A stretch of DNA of 64,000 nucleotides from JACCXJ01 sp050740695 (GCA_050740695.1 JBOIDR010000007.1:1-64000), one strand, 5' to 3'. Shown: positions 1 to 8,939, numbered from the stretch's first letter. A program made the numbers and translations. Notes: generated by a model from the sequence alone, not told the origin.

Positions 1-1
1 T

Positions 2-1003
2 GATCCTCTTCGGCAGCGACCCACGTGCCTCTCACATCGCCGCCGCTCTGACATCGCGCCCTCGACCCAACCGATCGCACCCGCACTTACCACCAAAATC
101 ACGCGCTTTTACAACCCCGTCAACATCAGCTTCTATCGCTTTACCATTCCACGTCAGTGCGGCTACCGCGGGCGGGCCATTTACCTGGACCCAGATATGC
201 TCGTGTTCGGCGACATCGCTGAGCTGTGGGGCACGGCCATGGGCGAAAACGTCGTGATGTGCACCCGCCAGAGCCACACGCCCGCAGCGTGGAAGGATCA
301 TCCCGATTTTCGTCAAGGCCCGCAGTTCAGCGTCATGCTCCTCGATTGCGCCAGACTCGATTGGGATATCGAGCACATCGTGCCGCAGCTCGACGCCGGC
401 ACGTTTAGCTACCGCCAGCTCGTGCACGAAATGTGCTTGGTTCCGGCCGCGCGCTTGAGCTCCGATCTTCCTCCAGAGTGGAATCATTTGGAAGAGTATC
501 ATCATGGAGCCACCAAGCTTTTGCATTACACCGTAGTTCCGACTCAACCTTGGCGATGTCGTGAAAACCCGTTGGGGCCCCTGTGGCGGTCATGCTACCG
601 GGAGGCCGTGCGAACCGGCGCCGTCGACCCAGTCGCCGTCCTCGAAGGCATCGAACGCGGCTTCGTGTTGCCGGAGCTCGCCGACGATCTGGCTCCTCCG
701 ATCCGACGGCTCTGGGATCGTCACCAGTCAGAGATCCAAGCGCTCCGCGGTGAGCTCTCGAATGTACTGGAAAGCCAAAAGCAGATCACAAGGGAACGCG
801 ATTCACTCTACCAGCGCACGACCGAGTTGGCCAACAAATTAAAGGCCCTTCGCAACACTTGGTCATGGCGTCTCGGTTATGCGCTGACACGCCCAGCCGC
901 ACAATTGAAGCGCCTCGTCCACCATGTGCTCAGCTCGCAGCGATTGCGAACCGCCGCTCGGCCTCGCCACGTACCCAGCCGTCGGTATCGAGAAAATAGC
1001 TGA
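2..1003 (+). CDS. Glycosyltransferase, 5' end missing
   Basis: The reading frame is open from base 2, so the start lies outside the window; the first internal ATG is at 197. Around codons 35-70 it reads FYNPVNISFYRFTIP and then YLDPDMLVFGDIAELW, a DxD-type sugar-nucleotide and metal binding segment like that of GT8-like glycosyltransferases. The last 90 residues form a predicted coiled coil (about residues 175-215 counted from the ATG at 197) followed by a WSWRLGYALTRP segment, an arrangement common at the C-terminus of O-antigen and capsule glycosyltransferases. The first 18 codons fit the family better in the next frame (FGSDPRASHIAAAL), so a frameshift near base 55 is possible. Its 3' end overlaps the convergent gene at 930-2171 by 74 bp. 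Exact sugar specificity cannot be assigned. Confidence 0.7.
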   Translation, partial: DPLRQRPTCLSHRRRSDIAPSTQPIAPALTTKITRFYNPVNISFYRFTIPRQCGYRGRAIYLDPDMLVFGDIAELWGTAMGENVVMCTRQSHTPAAWKDHPDFRQGPQFSVMLLDCARLDWDIEHIVPQLDAGTFSYRQLVHEMCLVPAARLSSDLPPEWNHLEEYHHGATKLLHYTVVPTQPWRCRENPLGPLWRSCYREAVRTGAVDPVAVLEGIERGFVLPELADDLAPPIRRLWDRHQSEIQALRGELSNVLESQKQITRERDSLYQRTTELANKLKALRNTWSWRLGYALTRPAAQLKRLVHHVLSSQRLRTAARPRHVPSRRYRENS

Positions 1004-2171
1004 TCGAAAACCCTGATGTACGCCATCCCTCCAAGAAAGAGGCCGCATAGTCTCCATCATCCAGCAGCAGATGATCCGGATGACAGTAACGATGGGTCAA
1101 GAATTCGAGAAGCGCCCATCGCGTGATGTTTACCGGTTGTTCGAGAAGCGTTTCCCACGAGCGATCGCCAGACAAACCGCTGAGCTGACTCCTGCCAACG
1201 GCAAGCAGCGGCTTGCCCCATAGCGCAGATTGAGCCCCGAGGCTTGAGCTTATCGTGACCGTCGCATCGACCAACGGCAGCAGATATTCGGAGCGACCCT
1301 GGCGCCAGGCTTCGGGAAGAAACAGCACGTTGTCGTGCTCGCGTTCGAAGAGTTGCTCGAAATCCAGAGAGATTTGATGAAGGGGGTGATACGACACACA
1401 GCCCACCGCGTTGGCCGGTAGGTTATCGAGCCAATGCATCATCAGGCCGGAGACCGAGAGAGATCGCCAGGCACCTTCATAGGTCAGCCAGTCGGGAGGC
1501 TGCAGCGCGAGCAAGACCACCTTCCGACCACGCCTCGATTCATGCAAGAACGCTTGTAGATGGGCGGTACTTGAAGCCGCCGTAATAGGCTGTTCGCACG
1601 TCTCGAACCAAAAGCGTTGAACCTCCCGCTGACGCTGTGCCGCCAAAGGACGGGAAGTGATCGCTCGAATCTCGGTCACGAGGAGACTTTCGGTTTGGTG
1701 GCCTAGGGGATCCAAGAAGAAATGCGGACGCGTGACCGACCGAGGCAAAGGACCCAGCTCTATAAACAACACTGGCGTCTGCAGCACCGGTCGCACATAG
1801 CGATTCTGGCTGAACGACAGCACCAGATCAGGGTAGAAAGCCTGCTTGACCTCCGTCAAGCGGTGAATCAGCGCTGCATTGCTGGGTGAATCGCTCTCGT
1901 AACGAAACAAGTCGCGGGCGTAGGCGCCCCGATCGAACTCGAAAGCGCGGAGCAGATCGGACTGTGAGGCCGAAAAAGTCGCCATATCCACGGCTGGCGT
2001 CTCGGAGGTCATGCATTCGCAAATGGAAGGGTTCGACAAGAGACCAAACTGCCAACGCGGGCGCGCTAGTTTGCAGGAGCGAACCAGCCGTACAACCCAC
2101 CCCACCCAGGGCGATAACATGAGCGGATCTTCGCGAAATGCGACTGGCTCGATGTATAGAAGTACTCTCAA
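930..2171 (-). CDS. Capsule/polysaccharide-type protein of unknown function
   Basis: A 413-residue protein opening with MRVLLYIEP from a TTG codon preceded by an AGGGGG ribosome-binding site. I do not recognise a named family over its full length. The segment VTISSSLGAQSALWGKPLL near residue 310 looks like the SSS-x-G-x2-A-x3-GKP-type nucleotide-sugar site of capsule-synthesis and UDP-sugar epimerase-like glycosyltransferases, so a role in surface polysaccharide assembly is an inference. It starts 8 bp after the methyltransferase gene on the same strand, so the two are probably co-transcribed. Its 3' end overlaps the convergent glycosyltransferase gene by 74 bp. Confidence 0.6.
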   Translation of the reverse strand: MRVLLYIEPVAFREDPLMLSPWVGWVVRLVRSCKLARPRWQFGLLSNPSICECMTSETPAVDMATFSASQSDLLRAFEFDRGAYARDLFRYESDSPSNAALIHRLTEVKQAFYPDLVLSFSQNRYVRPVLQTPVLFIELGPLPRSVTRPHFFLDPLGHQTESLLVTEIRAITSRPLAAQRQREVQRFWFETCEQPITAASSTAHLQAFLHESRRGRKVVLLALQPPDWLTYEGAWRSLSVSGLMMHWLDNLPANAVGCVSYHPLHQISLDFEQLFEREHDNVLFLPEAWRQGRSEYLLPLVDATVTISSSLGAQSALWGKPLLAVGRSQLSGLSGDRSWETLLEQPVNITRWALLEFLTHRYCHPDHLLLDDGDYAASFLEGWRTSGFSISYFLDTDGWVRGEAERRFAIAAS

Positions 2172-2179
2172 TCAACCCC

Positions 2180-2827
2180 CTATTCGCCGTTCCGAAAGAG
2201 TGTAAAATCAGTGCCCGACTGCTGTGGACTCACGGAGATCCTAAGCTCCCAAAGTATCGCACGACCACTGGCGGTGGCCGCGGCGTTGAAGCGTTCGTTC
2301 CACCAGGCGGCGGGCTGAAGGGTGCAATGAGCATTTTCTCCGTTAGGAAGGCGCTTTATTGCCGGATAGCTTGCGACCGCCGCGTAGGCAGCTTTCTTCG
2401 CGCGACCGACCAGCTCGGCTAGAATCCAATCGAGGTCTTCCTCTGGGCAGTGTTCGAGCACGTCGGTGCAGACTACCACGTCGAACTCTCCTGGTGGCAG
2501 TGTCCAGTGCCCGGGATAGGCTGGGTCGTAGAGACAGAGCTTGTGAATGCCGAAATACGAGCGCAGATCGGCAAAGTGCTCTCCGTCGAGAATGAAGGGC
2601 GTCTGTTTATACTGATCGCCCTTCCCACAGCCGAAGTCTAGGAGCGATCGACCTGCCACCCGCTCGATCAGTGACTTGATGAACGCCGCGTGTGGAAGAA
2701 GACTCAACCCGCCAAAGGTCTTGTCCGCAGGCAGCTTAAGATGGGGCTCGCCGAAGGCATGCATGGCGACGTACTGTGCCAAGAGTTCCTGATAGCGAGG
2801 ACTTGGGCGCTTGCGGTCATAGTTCAT
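2180..2827 (-). CDS. Class I SAM-dependent methyltransferase
   Basis: The start at 2827 (MNYDRKRPSPRYQ) was chosen over a longer form beginning at 2977 because GAGGA lies about 8 nt upstream and the extra 50 residues look non-coding. The 215-residue protein has a Rossmann methyltransferase motif I, LLDFGCGKGDQY, near residue 50, and a motif IV-like FDVVVCTDVLEHCPEEDLDW about 60 residues later. Such proteins methylate small molecules or sugars; with a glycosyltransferase-like gene directly downstream, a role in polysaccharide modification is likely but unproven. Confidence 0.75.
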   Translation of the reverse strand: MNYDRKRPSPRYQELLAQYVAMHAFGEPHLKLPADKTFGGLSLLPHAAFIKSLIERVAGRSLLDFGCGKGDQYKQTPFILDGEHFADLRSYFGIHKLCLYDPAYPGHWTLPPGEFDVVVCTDVLEHCPEEDLDWILAELVGRAKKAAYAAVASYPAIKRLPNGENAHCTLQPAAWWNERFNAAATASGRAILWELRISVSPQQSGTDFTLFRNGE

Positions 2828-3010
2828 ACAGCAAGTCCTCAATAGATGATCGCTTACTTGACCACGACTTGACCACTGGTCCGAATTCTGCGGCCTACCA
2901 TAACATGGCCCGGTGCCGGGCTGCGGTGTGACAACCCGTTGCTGTTCGAGAAACTGATCGTCTACGACTCGAACCACTGGGATACCGGCCCATCCTGCTC
3001 GGTCTTCAGC

Positions 3011-3151
3011 TCACTGAATCGCGCCCGTGAAGGGCCTCGATGCGGCGATGGCGTCCCGGATCGCCAGGGTCAGCTGTTCTACAAGCCGCCCCTGCCGTCG
3101 CTCGAAATAGTCGGCGGCGGCGTGTAGCCCGGCGGAGCGCGCGTAGCGCAC
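3011..3151 (-). CDS. Possible 46-codon ORF after rplQ
   Basis: A GTG-started frame downstream of rplQ reads RYARSAGLHAAADYFERRQG and continues to a TGA. Its third-position GC and helical composition look more like coding DNA than the rest of the spacer, but I know no homologue. It could be the tail of a decayed gene. No terminator is visible between rplQ and this point. Confidence 0.2.
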   Translation of the reverse strand: MRYARSAGLHAAADYFERRQGRLVEQLTLAIRDAIAASRPFTGAIQ

Positions 3152-3210
3152 CCGCGCCGGGTCATGACCCCCACCGAGTCGAGACTCCTGGGGCCCTGGG
3201 GTCCACGCCC

Positions 3211-3621
3211 TCAGGTTCGGGCCGGAGCGGCCTGGCGGCTCCCTCCGTTCCCCCTGTCCTCCCGCGGCCGGTCGACCAGCTCCACGAAGGCCATGGGCGC
3301 CCGATCCCCCGGGCGAAAGCCACATTTCAAGATCCGCAGATAGCCGCCCGGCCGCTCCCGGTAGCGGGGTCCGAGCTCGCGAAACAGCTTGGCCACCACC
3401 TCCTGATCGCGCAGCCGCGCGAAGGCCAGCCGGCGCTTCGCGACGCTGTCCTGTTTCGCGAGCGTGATCAAGGGCTCGGCGGTCCGCCGCAGCTCTTTGG
3501 CCTTGGGCAGGGTGGTCTTGATCGCCTCGTACCGAAACAGCGACACCGCCATGCTCTGCAGGGTCGCCTTGCGATGACTGCTGTCGCGGCTGAGCTGCCG
3601 CCCGCTATTCAGGTGGCGCAT
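3211..3621 (-). CDS. rplQ: 50S ribosomal protein L17
   Basis: 136 residues beginning MRHLNSGRQLSRDSSHRKA, the usual L17 N-terminus, with the AEPLITLAKQD segment at about residue 50. L17 lies near the peptide exit tunnel of the large subunit. The final 15 residues are a poorly conserved basic tail. It is the last gene of the alpha operon, 15 bp behind rpoA, as in most Gammaproteobacteria. Confidence 0.97.
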   Translation of the reverse strand: MRHLNSGRQLSRDSSHRKATLQSMAVSLFRYEAIKTTLPKAKELRRTAEPLITLAKQDSVAKRRLAFARLRDQEVVAKLFRELGPRYRERPGGYLRILKCGFRPGDRAPMAFVELVDRPREDRGNGGSRQAAPART

Positions 3622-3636
3622 GGAGGATCCCCCAAC

Positions 3637-4647
3637 CTACGCCTGGGCCTGCTGCTCATGCCGGTGTAGCCCCGGCGGCGGCCAGTTGGTGAGCCGCATC
3701 CCCAGCGAGAGACCGCGTGTGGCCAGAACGCCTTTGATCTCCGTCAGCGATTTCTTGCCGAGGTTGGGGGTCCTCATGAGCTCCACCTCGGTGCGCTGGA
3801 TCAGGTCCCCGACAAAATAGATGTTCTCGGCCTTTAGACAATTGGCGGAACGCACGGTGAGCTCCAGATCGTCGATGGAACGCAACAGGATGGGATCGAG
3901 GTCCAGCTCTCGCGCCGTGACCTGTACAGGCTCGGCCCCGGCCAGGTCCAGGAATACCGCGAGCTGTGCTTGCAAGATATAAGCGGCATCCCGGATGGCC
4001 TTCTGCGGGTCGATGGCGCCATTGGTCTCGACCTCCATGATGAGCTTGTCGAGGTCCGTGCGCTGTTCCACACGCGCATTCTGGACCTCGTAGGCCACGC
4101 GCCGGACCGGGCTGAACGAGGCGTCCAATCTCAAACGGCCGATGGTACGTTCCTGTTCTTCCTCGCCGACGCTGGCGCCGATCGTGGCCGGGGCGTAGCC
4201 ACGGCTGCGCGTCAGCTTGAGAGTCATGTGCAGCTCACCGGACTCGACCAAGGTCGCGATGTGGTGGCCTGGATTGAGGATCTCGACGTCGTGGTCGAGG
4301 ATCACGTCACCCGCCAGGATGGCGCCCTTGCCTTTCTTGTTGAGGGTCAGGACGGCCTCGTCTTTCGCGTGCATGCGTATGGCGAGGCCCTTGAGGTTCA
4401 ACAGGATATCCGTGACGTCCTCCTGCACTCCGGGGATGGTCGTGTATTCGTGCAGGACGTTTTCGATCGTGACCTCGGTCACCGCGCAGCCCGGTAGGGA
4501 AGACAACAGGACCCGGCGCAGGGCGTTTCCCAGGGTATGGCCGAAACCGCGGTCCAGGGGCTCGAGGGTGATGCGGGCGCACCTAGGTCCGAGGCTCTGC
4601 ACCTCGATCTGATGCGGGCTCAATAAATTCGTTGGGTTCGCCAACAT
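3637..4647 (-). CDS. rpoA: RNA polymerase alpha subunit
   Basis: 336 residues from the ATG at 4647 (MLANPTNLLSPHQIEVQ). An upstream extension to 4779 is open but lies within rpsD and was rejected. The N-terminal domain carries LDRGFGHTLGNALRRVLLSS, the dimerisation and assembly helix. The C-terminal domain has TVRSANCLKAENI, which holds the arginine that contacts UP elements, and the helix-hairpin-helix TPNLGKKSLTEIKGVLATRG. It assembles with beta and beta-prime, both encoded in this window. It follows rpsD by 17 bp. Confidence 0.98.
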   Translation of the reverse strand: MLANPTNLLSPHQIEVQSLGPRCARITLEPLDRGFGHTLGNALRRVLLSSLPGCAVTEVTIENVLHEYTTIPGVQEDVTDILLNLKGLAIRMHAKDEAVLTLNKKGKGAILAGDVILDHDVEILNPGHHIATLVESGELHMTLKLTRSRGYAPATIGASVGEEEQERTIGRLRLDASFSPVRRVAYEVQNARVEQRTDLDKLIMEVETNGAIDPQKAIRDAAYILQAQLAVFLDLAGAEPVQVTARELDLDPILLRSIDDLELTVRSANCLKAENIYFVGDLIQRTEVELMRTPNLGKKSLTEIKGVLATRGLSLGMRLTNWPPPGLHRHEQQAQA

Positions 4648-4664
4648 TGCGATCCTCCGCTCGG

Positions 4665-5288
4665 CTACTTGGAATACAGGGCCACGACGAGGGACTCGTT
4701 GATATCCGGGGGCAGATCGCCGCGCTCGGGTACGTATTTCAAGACCCCTTGCATCTTCTTGGCGTCCACCTCGACCCAATCCGGAAACCCGTACTGCTCG
4801 GCGACCGTCAAGGCGTCCTGTATCCGGACCTGCTTCTGGCTCTTCTGGCGAACGGCCACGATGTCGTTGGCGCAGACCTGATAGGAGGGGATGCTCACCA
4901 CCTTGCCGTTGACGGTGATCCCCTTATGCCCGACCAGTTGCCGGGCCTCGGCGCGCGTGCACCCGAAGCCCATGCGATAGGTGATGTTGTCGAGGCGCGA
5001 TTCCAGGATCTTGAGCAGGTTTTCCCCGGTCGCGCCCTTGCGCCGTGCCGCCTGCTCGTAATAGCGGCGAAACTGTCGTTCCAGGACGCCATAGGTGAAA
5101 CGGAGCTTCTGCTTTTCACGTAGTTGCAACGCGTAGTCCGACACCCGGCGCTGGCGGCTCTCTCCGTGCTGCCCGGGCGCCTTTTCCCAGTGGCATTTGG
5201 ACTCCAGGGGACGCGCCCGGCTCTTCAAGAAGAGATCGACGCCGTGGCGGCGGCTCTGCTTGCATTTCGGTCCGGTATACTTGGCCAT
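4665..5288 (-). CDS. rpsD: 30S ribosomal protein S4
   Basis: 207 residues, starting MAKYTGPKCKQSRRHGVDLF. The protein is a primary 16S rRNA binder that nucleates small-subunit assembly and, in relatives, represses translation of the alpha operon. The S4 RNA-binding domain (about residues 95-160) includes RLDNITYRMGFGCTRAEARQ. It lacks the four-cysteine zinc site of some S4 proteins and is therefore the zinc-free form. It is set between rpsK and rpoA. Confidence 0.98.
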   Translation of the reverse strand: MAKYTGPKCKQSRRHGVDLFLKSRARPLESKCHWEKAPGQHGESRQRRVSDYALQLREKQKLRFTYGVLERQFRRYYEQAARRKGATGENLLKILESRLDNITYRMGFGCTRAEARQLVGHKGITVNGKVVSIPSYQVCANDIVAVRQKSQKQVRIQDALTVAEQYGFPDWVEVDAKKMQGVLKYVPERGDLPPDINESLVVALYSK

Positions 5289-5299
5289 GATGGTCCTGC

Positions 5300-5689
5300 C
5301 TAGACGCGGCGCCGTTTCGGCGGACGGCAGCCATTGTGGGGGATGGGAGTCGCGTCGGTGATGTTCGTCACCTTGAATCCCGACCCGTTGAGGGCCCGCA
5401 CCGCCGATTCCCTTCCCGGACCGGGGCCCTTGACGAACACATCGAGGCTCTGGATCCCGAACTCCTGCACGGCCGCCGTGACCTTCTCGGCCGCTACCTG
5501 GGCCGCGAACGGCGTGCTCTTGCGCGAGCCACGAAAGCCGCTCGCCCCGGCCGTCGCCCAGGCCAGCGTGTTTCCCTGCTTGTCGGTGATCGTGATGATG
5601 GTGTTGTTGAAGGAGGCGTGGATGTGGGCAACCGCATCGACGACCGTTTTTTTGACCCGCTTGTGGGGGCGTTTGGACTTGTTGGCCAT
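5300..5689 (-). CDS. rpsK: 30S ribosomal protein S11
   Basis: 129 residues with the conserved HIHASFNNTIITITDKQGN stretch near residue 25 and the C-terminal ending PHNGCRPPKRRRV. S11 shapes the platform of the small subunit and the mRNA exit site. It lies 11 bp upstream of rpsD and 13 bp after rpsM in the alpha operon. Confidence 0.98.
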   Translation of the reverse strand: MANKSKRPHKRVKKTVVDAVAHIHASFNNTIITITDKQGNTLAWATAGASGFRGSRKSTPFAAQVAAEKVTAAVQEFGIQSLDVFVKGPGPGRESAVRALNGSGFKVTNITDATPIPHNGCRPPKRRRV

Positions 5690-5702
5690 GAATAAGTACT
5701 CT

Positions 5703-6059
5703 CTACTTACGGACCATGCGGCGCGGACCCTTGCGCGTCCGGGCGTTGGTGCGCGTGCGCTGGCCGCGCACCGGCAGGCCGCGCCGGTGCCGGATCCCGC
5801 GGCAACAACCGAGGTCCATCAAGCGCTTGATGTTCATCGACACCTCGCGCCGCAGATCGCCCTCCACCGGGTACTTGCCGACTTCGCTGCGCAGGGCATC
5901 GAGCTGCCCCTCGGTGAGGTCCTTGATCTTGGTCTTTGGCGTTATCCCGGCCGCACCGCAGATCTTGAGCGCCCGATTGCGGCCGATCCCGTAGATGTGG
6001 GTCAGCGCGATCGCCGTATGTTTTTGGATGGGGATGTTGACCCCCGCTACGCGCGCCAT
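5703..6059 (-). CDS. rpsM: 30S ribosomal protein S13
   Basis: 118 residues beginning MARVAGVNIPIQKHTAIALT, with the helix-turn segment IYGIGRNRALKIC and the basic tail RTRTNARTRKGPRRMVRK that reaches toward the P-site tRNA. S13 is the first gene of the alpha operon. It is separated from rpmJ by a 234-bp spacer containing two strong palindromes, longer than usual for this junction. Confidence 0.98.
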   Translation of the reverse strand: MARVAGVNIPIQKHTAIALTHIYGIGRNRALKICGAAGITPKTKIKDLTEGQLDALRSEVGKYPVEGDLRREVSMNIKRLMDLGCCRGIRHRRGLPVRGQRTRTNARTRKGPRRMVRK

Positions 6060-6140
6060 ATTCGTCGTTCCTCGCGAACCTGAACGGTAAAAGGTTTACA
6101 GTCTAGCCAGACGTGGAAATTACGGGCACCTCTCCAAAGC

Positions 6141-6206
6141 CCCTGTCCCCTCCGGGACAGGGCCTGTCTTTTTCTCCCTCTCCCTCCGGGCCCCGGAGGG
6201 AGAGGG
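6141..6206. repeat. Two adjacent perfect palindromes between rpmJ and rpsM
   Basis: The first palindrome (6141-6162) has 9-bp arms, CCCTGTCCC and GGGACAGGG, around a 4-base loop. The second (6176-6206) has 15-bp arms starting CCCTCTCCCTCCGGG with a single central base. The CCCTCTCCC...GGGAGAGGG core recurs at 33241-33261, and related G/C blocks lie at 21705-22119, so this is a dispersed genomic repeat rather than an operon-specific structure. In RNA it would form a stable hairpin in the spc-alpha spacer. No T-tract follows on the minus strand, so I do not call a terminator. Confidence 0.75.
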
Positions 6207-6293
6207 TTGCCGTGAAAGTACAAACTTTCATCCCTCGGGGTGTCGATGCCCACGACATGACTGTTGGAGTGAGGGGATCAAAGTCATACCGCG

Positions 6294-6407
6294 TCAGCCC
6301 TGGCGCTGCTTGTGGCGCGCTTCGCGGCAGATCACGCGCACGACCCGCTTTCTGCGCACGATCTTGCAGTGGCGGCAGATCTTCTTGACCGATGTTCGAA
6401 CCTTCAT
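6294..6407 (-). CDS. rpmJ: 50S ribosomal protein L36, zinc-binding form
   Basis: 37 residues, MKVRTSVKKICRHC and onward, ending RHKQRQG. The zinc ligands are visible as C-x2-C (residues 11 and 14), a third cysteine at about residue 27 and a histidine in RHKQRQG. This is the zinc-dependent type, replaced under zinc starvation in many bacteria by a cysteine-free paralogue; no paralogue is in this window. It follows secY by 23 bp and ends the spc operon. Confidence 0.95.
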   Translation of the reverse strand: MKVRTSVKKICRHCKIVRRKRVVRVICREARHKQRQG

Positions 6408-6430
6408 CGCACGCCTCCTTCGACACGTAG

Positions 6431-7774
6431 CTAACGCCGGCCATAGCCCTTGAGGTTGGCCTTCTTGAGCAGACCCTCGTACTGATGGGACATGAGATGG
6501 GCCTGCACCTGGGCCATGAAGTCCATCACCACCACCACGATGATCAGCAAGGAGGTGCCGCCAAAATAGAACGGCACGTTGAACTTCAAGATCAGAAACT
6601 CGGGCAGCATACACACCGAAGTGATATAAATGGCCCCGGCCAAGGTCAACCGCGTCATGACTCCGTCGATGTATTTGGCCGTCTGGTCTCCCGGCCGGAT
6701 CCCCGGCACGAAGGCCCCGGATTTCTTTAGGTTGTCCGCGGTCTCCTTGGGATTGAACACGATCGCCGTGTAGAAAAAACAGAAGAACACGATCCCCCCC
6801 GCATACAACATCACATAGAGCGGTTGGCCCGGCGACAGCGTACTGGCGAGGTCCGACAGCCAGCCCATCCCCTGGCCGCTACCGAACCAACTGCCGATGG
6901 TGCTCGGAAACAGGATCAGGCTGGAGGCGAAGATCGGCGGGATCACCCCGGACATGTTGAGCTTGAGCGGCAGGTGACTGGTCTGTCCCGCGTACATCTT
7001 GCGACCGATCTGACGCTTGGCATAGTTCACGGTGATCCGGCGCTGGCCCTTTTCCACGAAGATCACCAGCGCGGTCACGGCGATCACCAGGAGGAACAAC
7101 GCGATCAAGGTCATGACATGGAGCTCGCCCGTGCGCGCCAGCTCCAGCGATCCGCCCACCGCCGAGGGGAGGCCCGCAACGATCCCGGCGAAGATGATCA
7201 TCGAGATCCCGTTACCCACACCGCGCTCGGTGATCTGCTCGCCCAGCCACATGAGGAACAGGGTACCGGTCACGAGCGTCGTGACGGCCGTGATGCGAAA
7301 CGGGATGCCCGGGTTGATCACCAGCGCCTGCGCGGCAGCCTGCTGTCCCTCGAGTGCGATGGCCACGCCCAAAGCCTGGAAGGTGGCGAGCCCTACGGTG
7401 CCATAGCGGGTGTATTGGGTGATCTTCCTGCGACCGGACTCGCCTTCCTTGCGCAACTGCTCGAGCGCCGGATACACCATGCTCAGGAGCTGCATGATGA
7501 TCGATGCCGAGATGTACGGCATGATCCCGAGCGCCACCACCGAAAACCGTTCCAGCGCCCCACCGGAGAACATGTTGAACATATCCAGGATGGTGCCGCG
7601 CTGCTGATCGAAGAGCTGGGCCAAGGCGATTGGATTGATCCCCGGCACCGGGATATGGGTGCTGATCCGAAACACCACGAGCGCCCCGAGCAGGAAAAAG
7701 AGCCGCTGCCGCAACTCCGTGAGGTTGCCGAGCCCCGCCAGCGACGAGGCCATGCCGGACCGCGCTATCGCCAT
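6431..7774 (-). CDS. secY: Protein translocase subunit SecY
   Basis: 447 residues with ten hydrophobic segments, the channel of the Sec translocon in the inner membrane. Recognisable blocks are FRISTHIPVPGINP in the first periplasmic region (near residue 37), the plug-region DMFNMFSGGALERFSVVALG, and the cytoplasmic loop KRQIGRKMYAGQTSHLPLK. Its partner secE is at 35073. Position between rplO and rpmJ is the standard spc order. Confidence 0.98.
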   Translation of the reverse strand: MAIARSGMASSLAGLGNLTELRQRLFFLLGALVVFRISTHIPVPGINPIALAQLFDQQRGTILDMFNMFSGGALERFSVVALGIMPYISASIIMQLLSMVYPALEQLRKEGESGRRKITQYTRYGTVGLATFQALGVAIALEGQQAAAQALVINPGIPFRITAVTTLVTGTLFLMWLGEQITERGVGNGISMIIFAGIVAGLPSAVGGSLELARTGELHVMTLIALFLLVIAVTALVIFVEKGQRRITVNYAKRQIGRKMYAGQTSHLPLKLNMSGVIPPIFASSLILFPSTIGSWFGSGQGMGWLSDLASTLSPGQPLYVMLYAGGIVFFCFFYTAIVFNPKETADNLKKSGAFVPGIRPGDQTAKYIDGVMTRLTLAGAIYITSVCMLPEFLILKFNVPFYFGGTSLLIIVVVVMDFMAQVQAHLMSHQYEGLLKKANLKGYGRR

Positions 7775-7778
7775 CGCC

Positions 7779-8231
7779 TCAATCCTTTATGGTGCCGCCC
7801 GCGGCCAGGATGGCGGCACGCGCGCCGCGGGTGAGCAGTAGGCCCTTGACGTTCATCGGACTTTTCAGGTCGCCTCTTGTTTTTTTATTGTATTGCACGA
7901 TCACCTTGACCGTGCGGGCGCGCCGGTGGACGAGCCCGGCCTTCTTCAAGGCGTCCAGATCGATGATGTCGGCGTGCAGGCGCGCGAGATCCCAGAGGCG
8001 TACTTCATCGGCGAACCGGGCGCTCCGCGAACGAAAGCCGAACTTGGGCAGACGCCGCTGCAGCGGCATCTGTCCGCCCTCGAAGCCCACCTTGTGATAA
8101 CCTCCGGCACGAGCATACTGACCCTTGTGGCCGCGTCCGCAGGTTTTTCCCAGGCCCGAGCCGATGCCACGGCCGAGACGCTTACGCGCCGTCTTGGCAC
8201 CCGCGGCCGGTTTTAGGGTATTTAGTCGCAT
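7779..8231 (-). CDS. rplO: 50S ribosomal protein L15
   Basis: 150 residues starting MRLNTLKPAAGAKTARKRLG. The glycine- and arginine-rich N-terminal extension (GRGIGSGLGKTCGRGHKGQ) penetrates the 23S rRNA, and the compact C-terminal domain follows. It is a late-assembling large-subunit protein. One base separates it from rpmD and four from secY. Confidence 0.98.
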   Translation of the reverse strand: MRLNTLKPAAGAKTARKRLGRGIGSGLGKTCGRGHKGQYARAGGYHKVGFEGGQMPLQRRLPKFGFRSRSARFADEVRLWDLARLHADIIDLDALKKAGLVHRRARTVKVIVQYNKKTRGDLKSPMNVKGLLLTRGARAAILAAGGTIKD

Positions 8232-8232
8232 G

Positions 8233-8439
8233 TCAGACCTCCTCGATCTCCAGCAGGTAGGCCACCCGCCGTATCATGCCGCGGATCTCCGGTGTGTCGA
8301 GGACCACCCGACTATGGCCGATGCGACAGAGCCCAAGCCCGCTGACACAGGCCTTGTGGGCACGAAGACGCCCAATGGTGCTCCGCTGGAGCGTGATACG
8401 CAGCCGCCCGGGCACGGATGGATCACGGTGCTCGCTCAT
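8233..8439 (-). CDS. rpmD: 50S ribosomal protein L30
   Basis: 68 residues from the ATG at 8439; L30 is commonly about 60, so there is a short N-terminal extension (MSEHRDPSVPG) before the core LRITLQRSTIGRLRAHKACV. The start overlaps the rpsE stop by four bases (ATGA), which fixes it. L30 binds 23S and 5S rRNA and is not essential in some relatives. Confidence 0.95.
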   Translation of the reverse strand: MSEHRDPSVPGRLRITLQRSTIGRLRAHKACVSGLGLCRIGHSRVVLDTPEIRGMIRRVAYLLEIEEV

Positions 8440-8939
8440 ACGATCTCTTCCACCGACTTGCCGCGCTTCGCGGCATACCAGCGGGGGTCCCTGAGATCGC
8501 TCAAACCCTGCACGGTGGCCCGCACCACGTTGACCTTGTTGGTGGTACCGATGCACTTCCCCACCACATCCTTTACCCCCGCAACCTCAAATACCGCGCG
8601 CATCGCGCCACCGGCGATGATGCCGGTGCCTTCCGAGGCCGGCTGAAAATAGACCTTGGCGGCGCCATACCGGACCGTAACCGCATGCTGAACGGTGGTG
8701 TTGTTCAAGGCGATGCGACGCATATTGGCGCGCGCCTTCTCCATGGCTTTCTGGATCGCCACCGGCACCTCACGCGCCTTGCCGCGCCCGAAACCCACTC
8801 TTCCGGCTCCGTCACCCACGACCGTCAGTGCCGCGAAGCCGAAGATCCGTCCGCCCTTGACGACCTTGGCCACCCGCGCCACATGCACCAGCTTTTCCAG
8901 TAGCCCGTCGCCGGGATCGGATGGGTTTTGTCCCGCCAT
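8436..8939 (-). CDS. rpsE: 30S ribosomal protein S5
   Basis: 167 residues. The double-stranded-RNA-binding-like N-terminal domain contains VVKGGRIFGFAALTVVGDG and GRVGFGRGKAREVP, and the C-terminal domain has GGAMRAVFEVAGVKDVVGK. S5 acts in decoding fidelity and translocation. The stop overlaps rpmD by four bases, suggesting translational coupling. Confidence 0.98.
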   Translation of the reverse strand: MAGQNPSDPGDGLLEKLVHVARVAKVVKGGRIFGFAALTVVGDGAGRVGFGRGKAREVPVAIQKAMEKARANMRRIALNNTTVQHAVTVRYGAAKVYFQPASEGTGIIAGGAMRAVFEVAGVKDVVGKCIGTTNKVNVVRATVQGLSDLRDPRWYAAKRGKSVEEIV

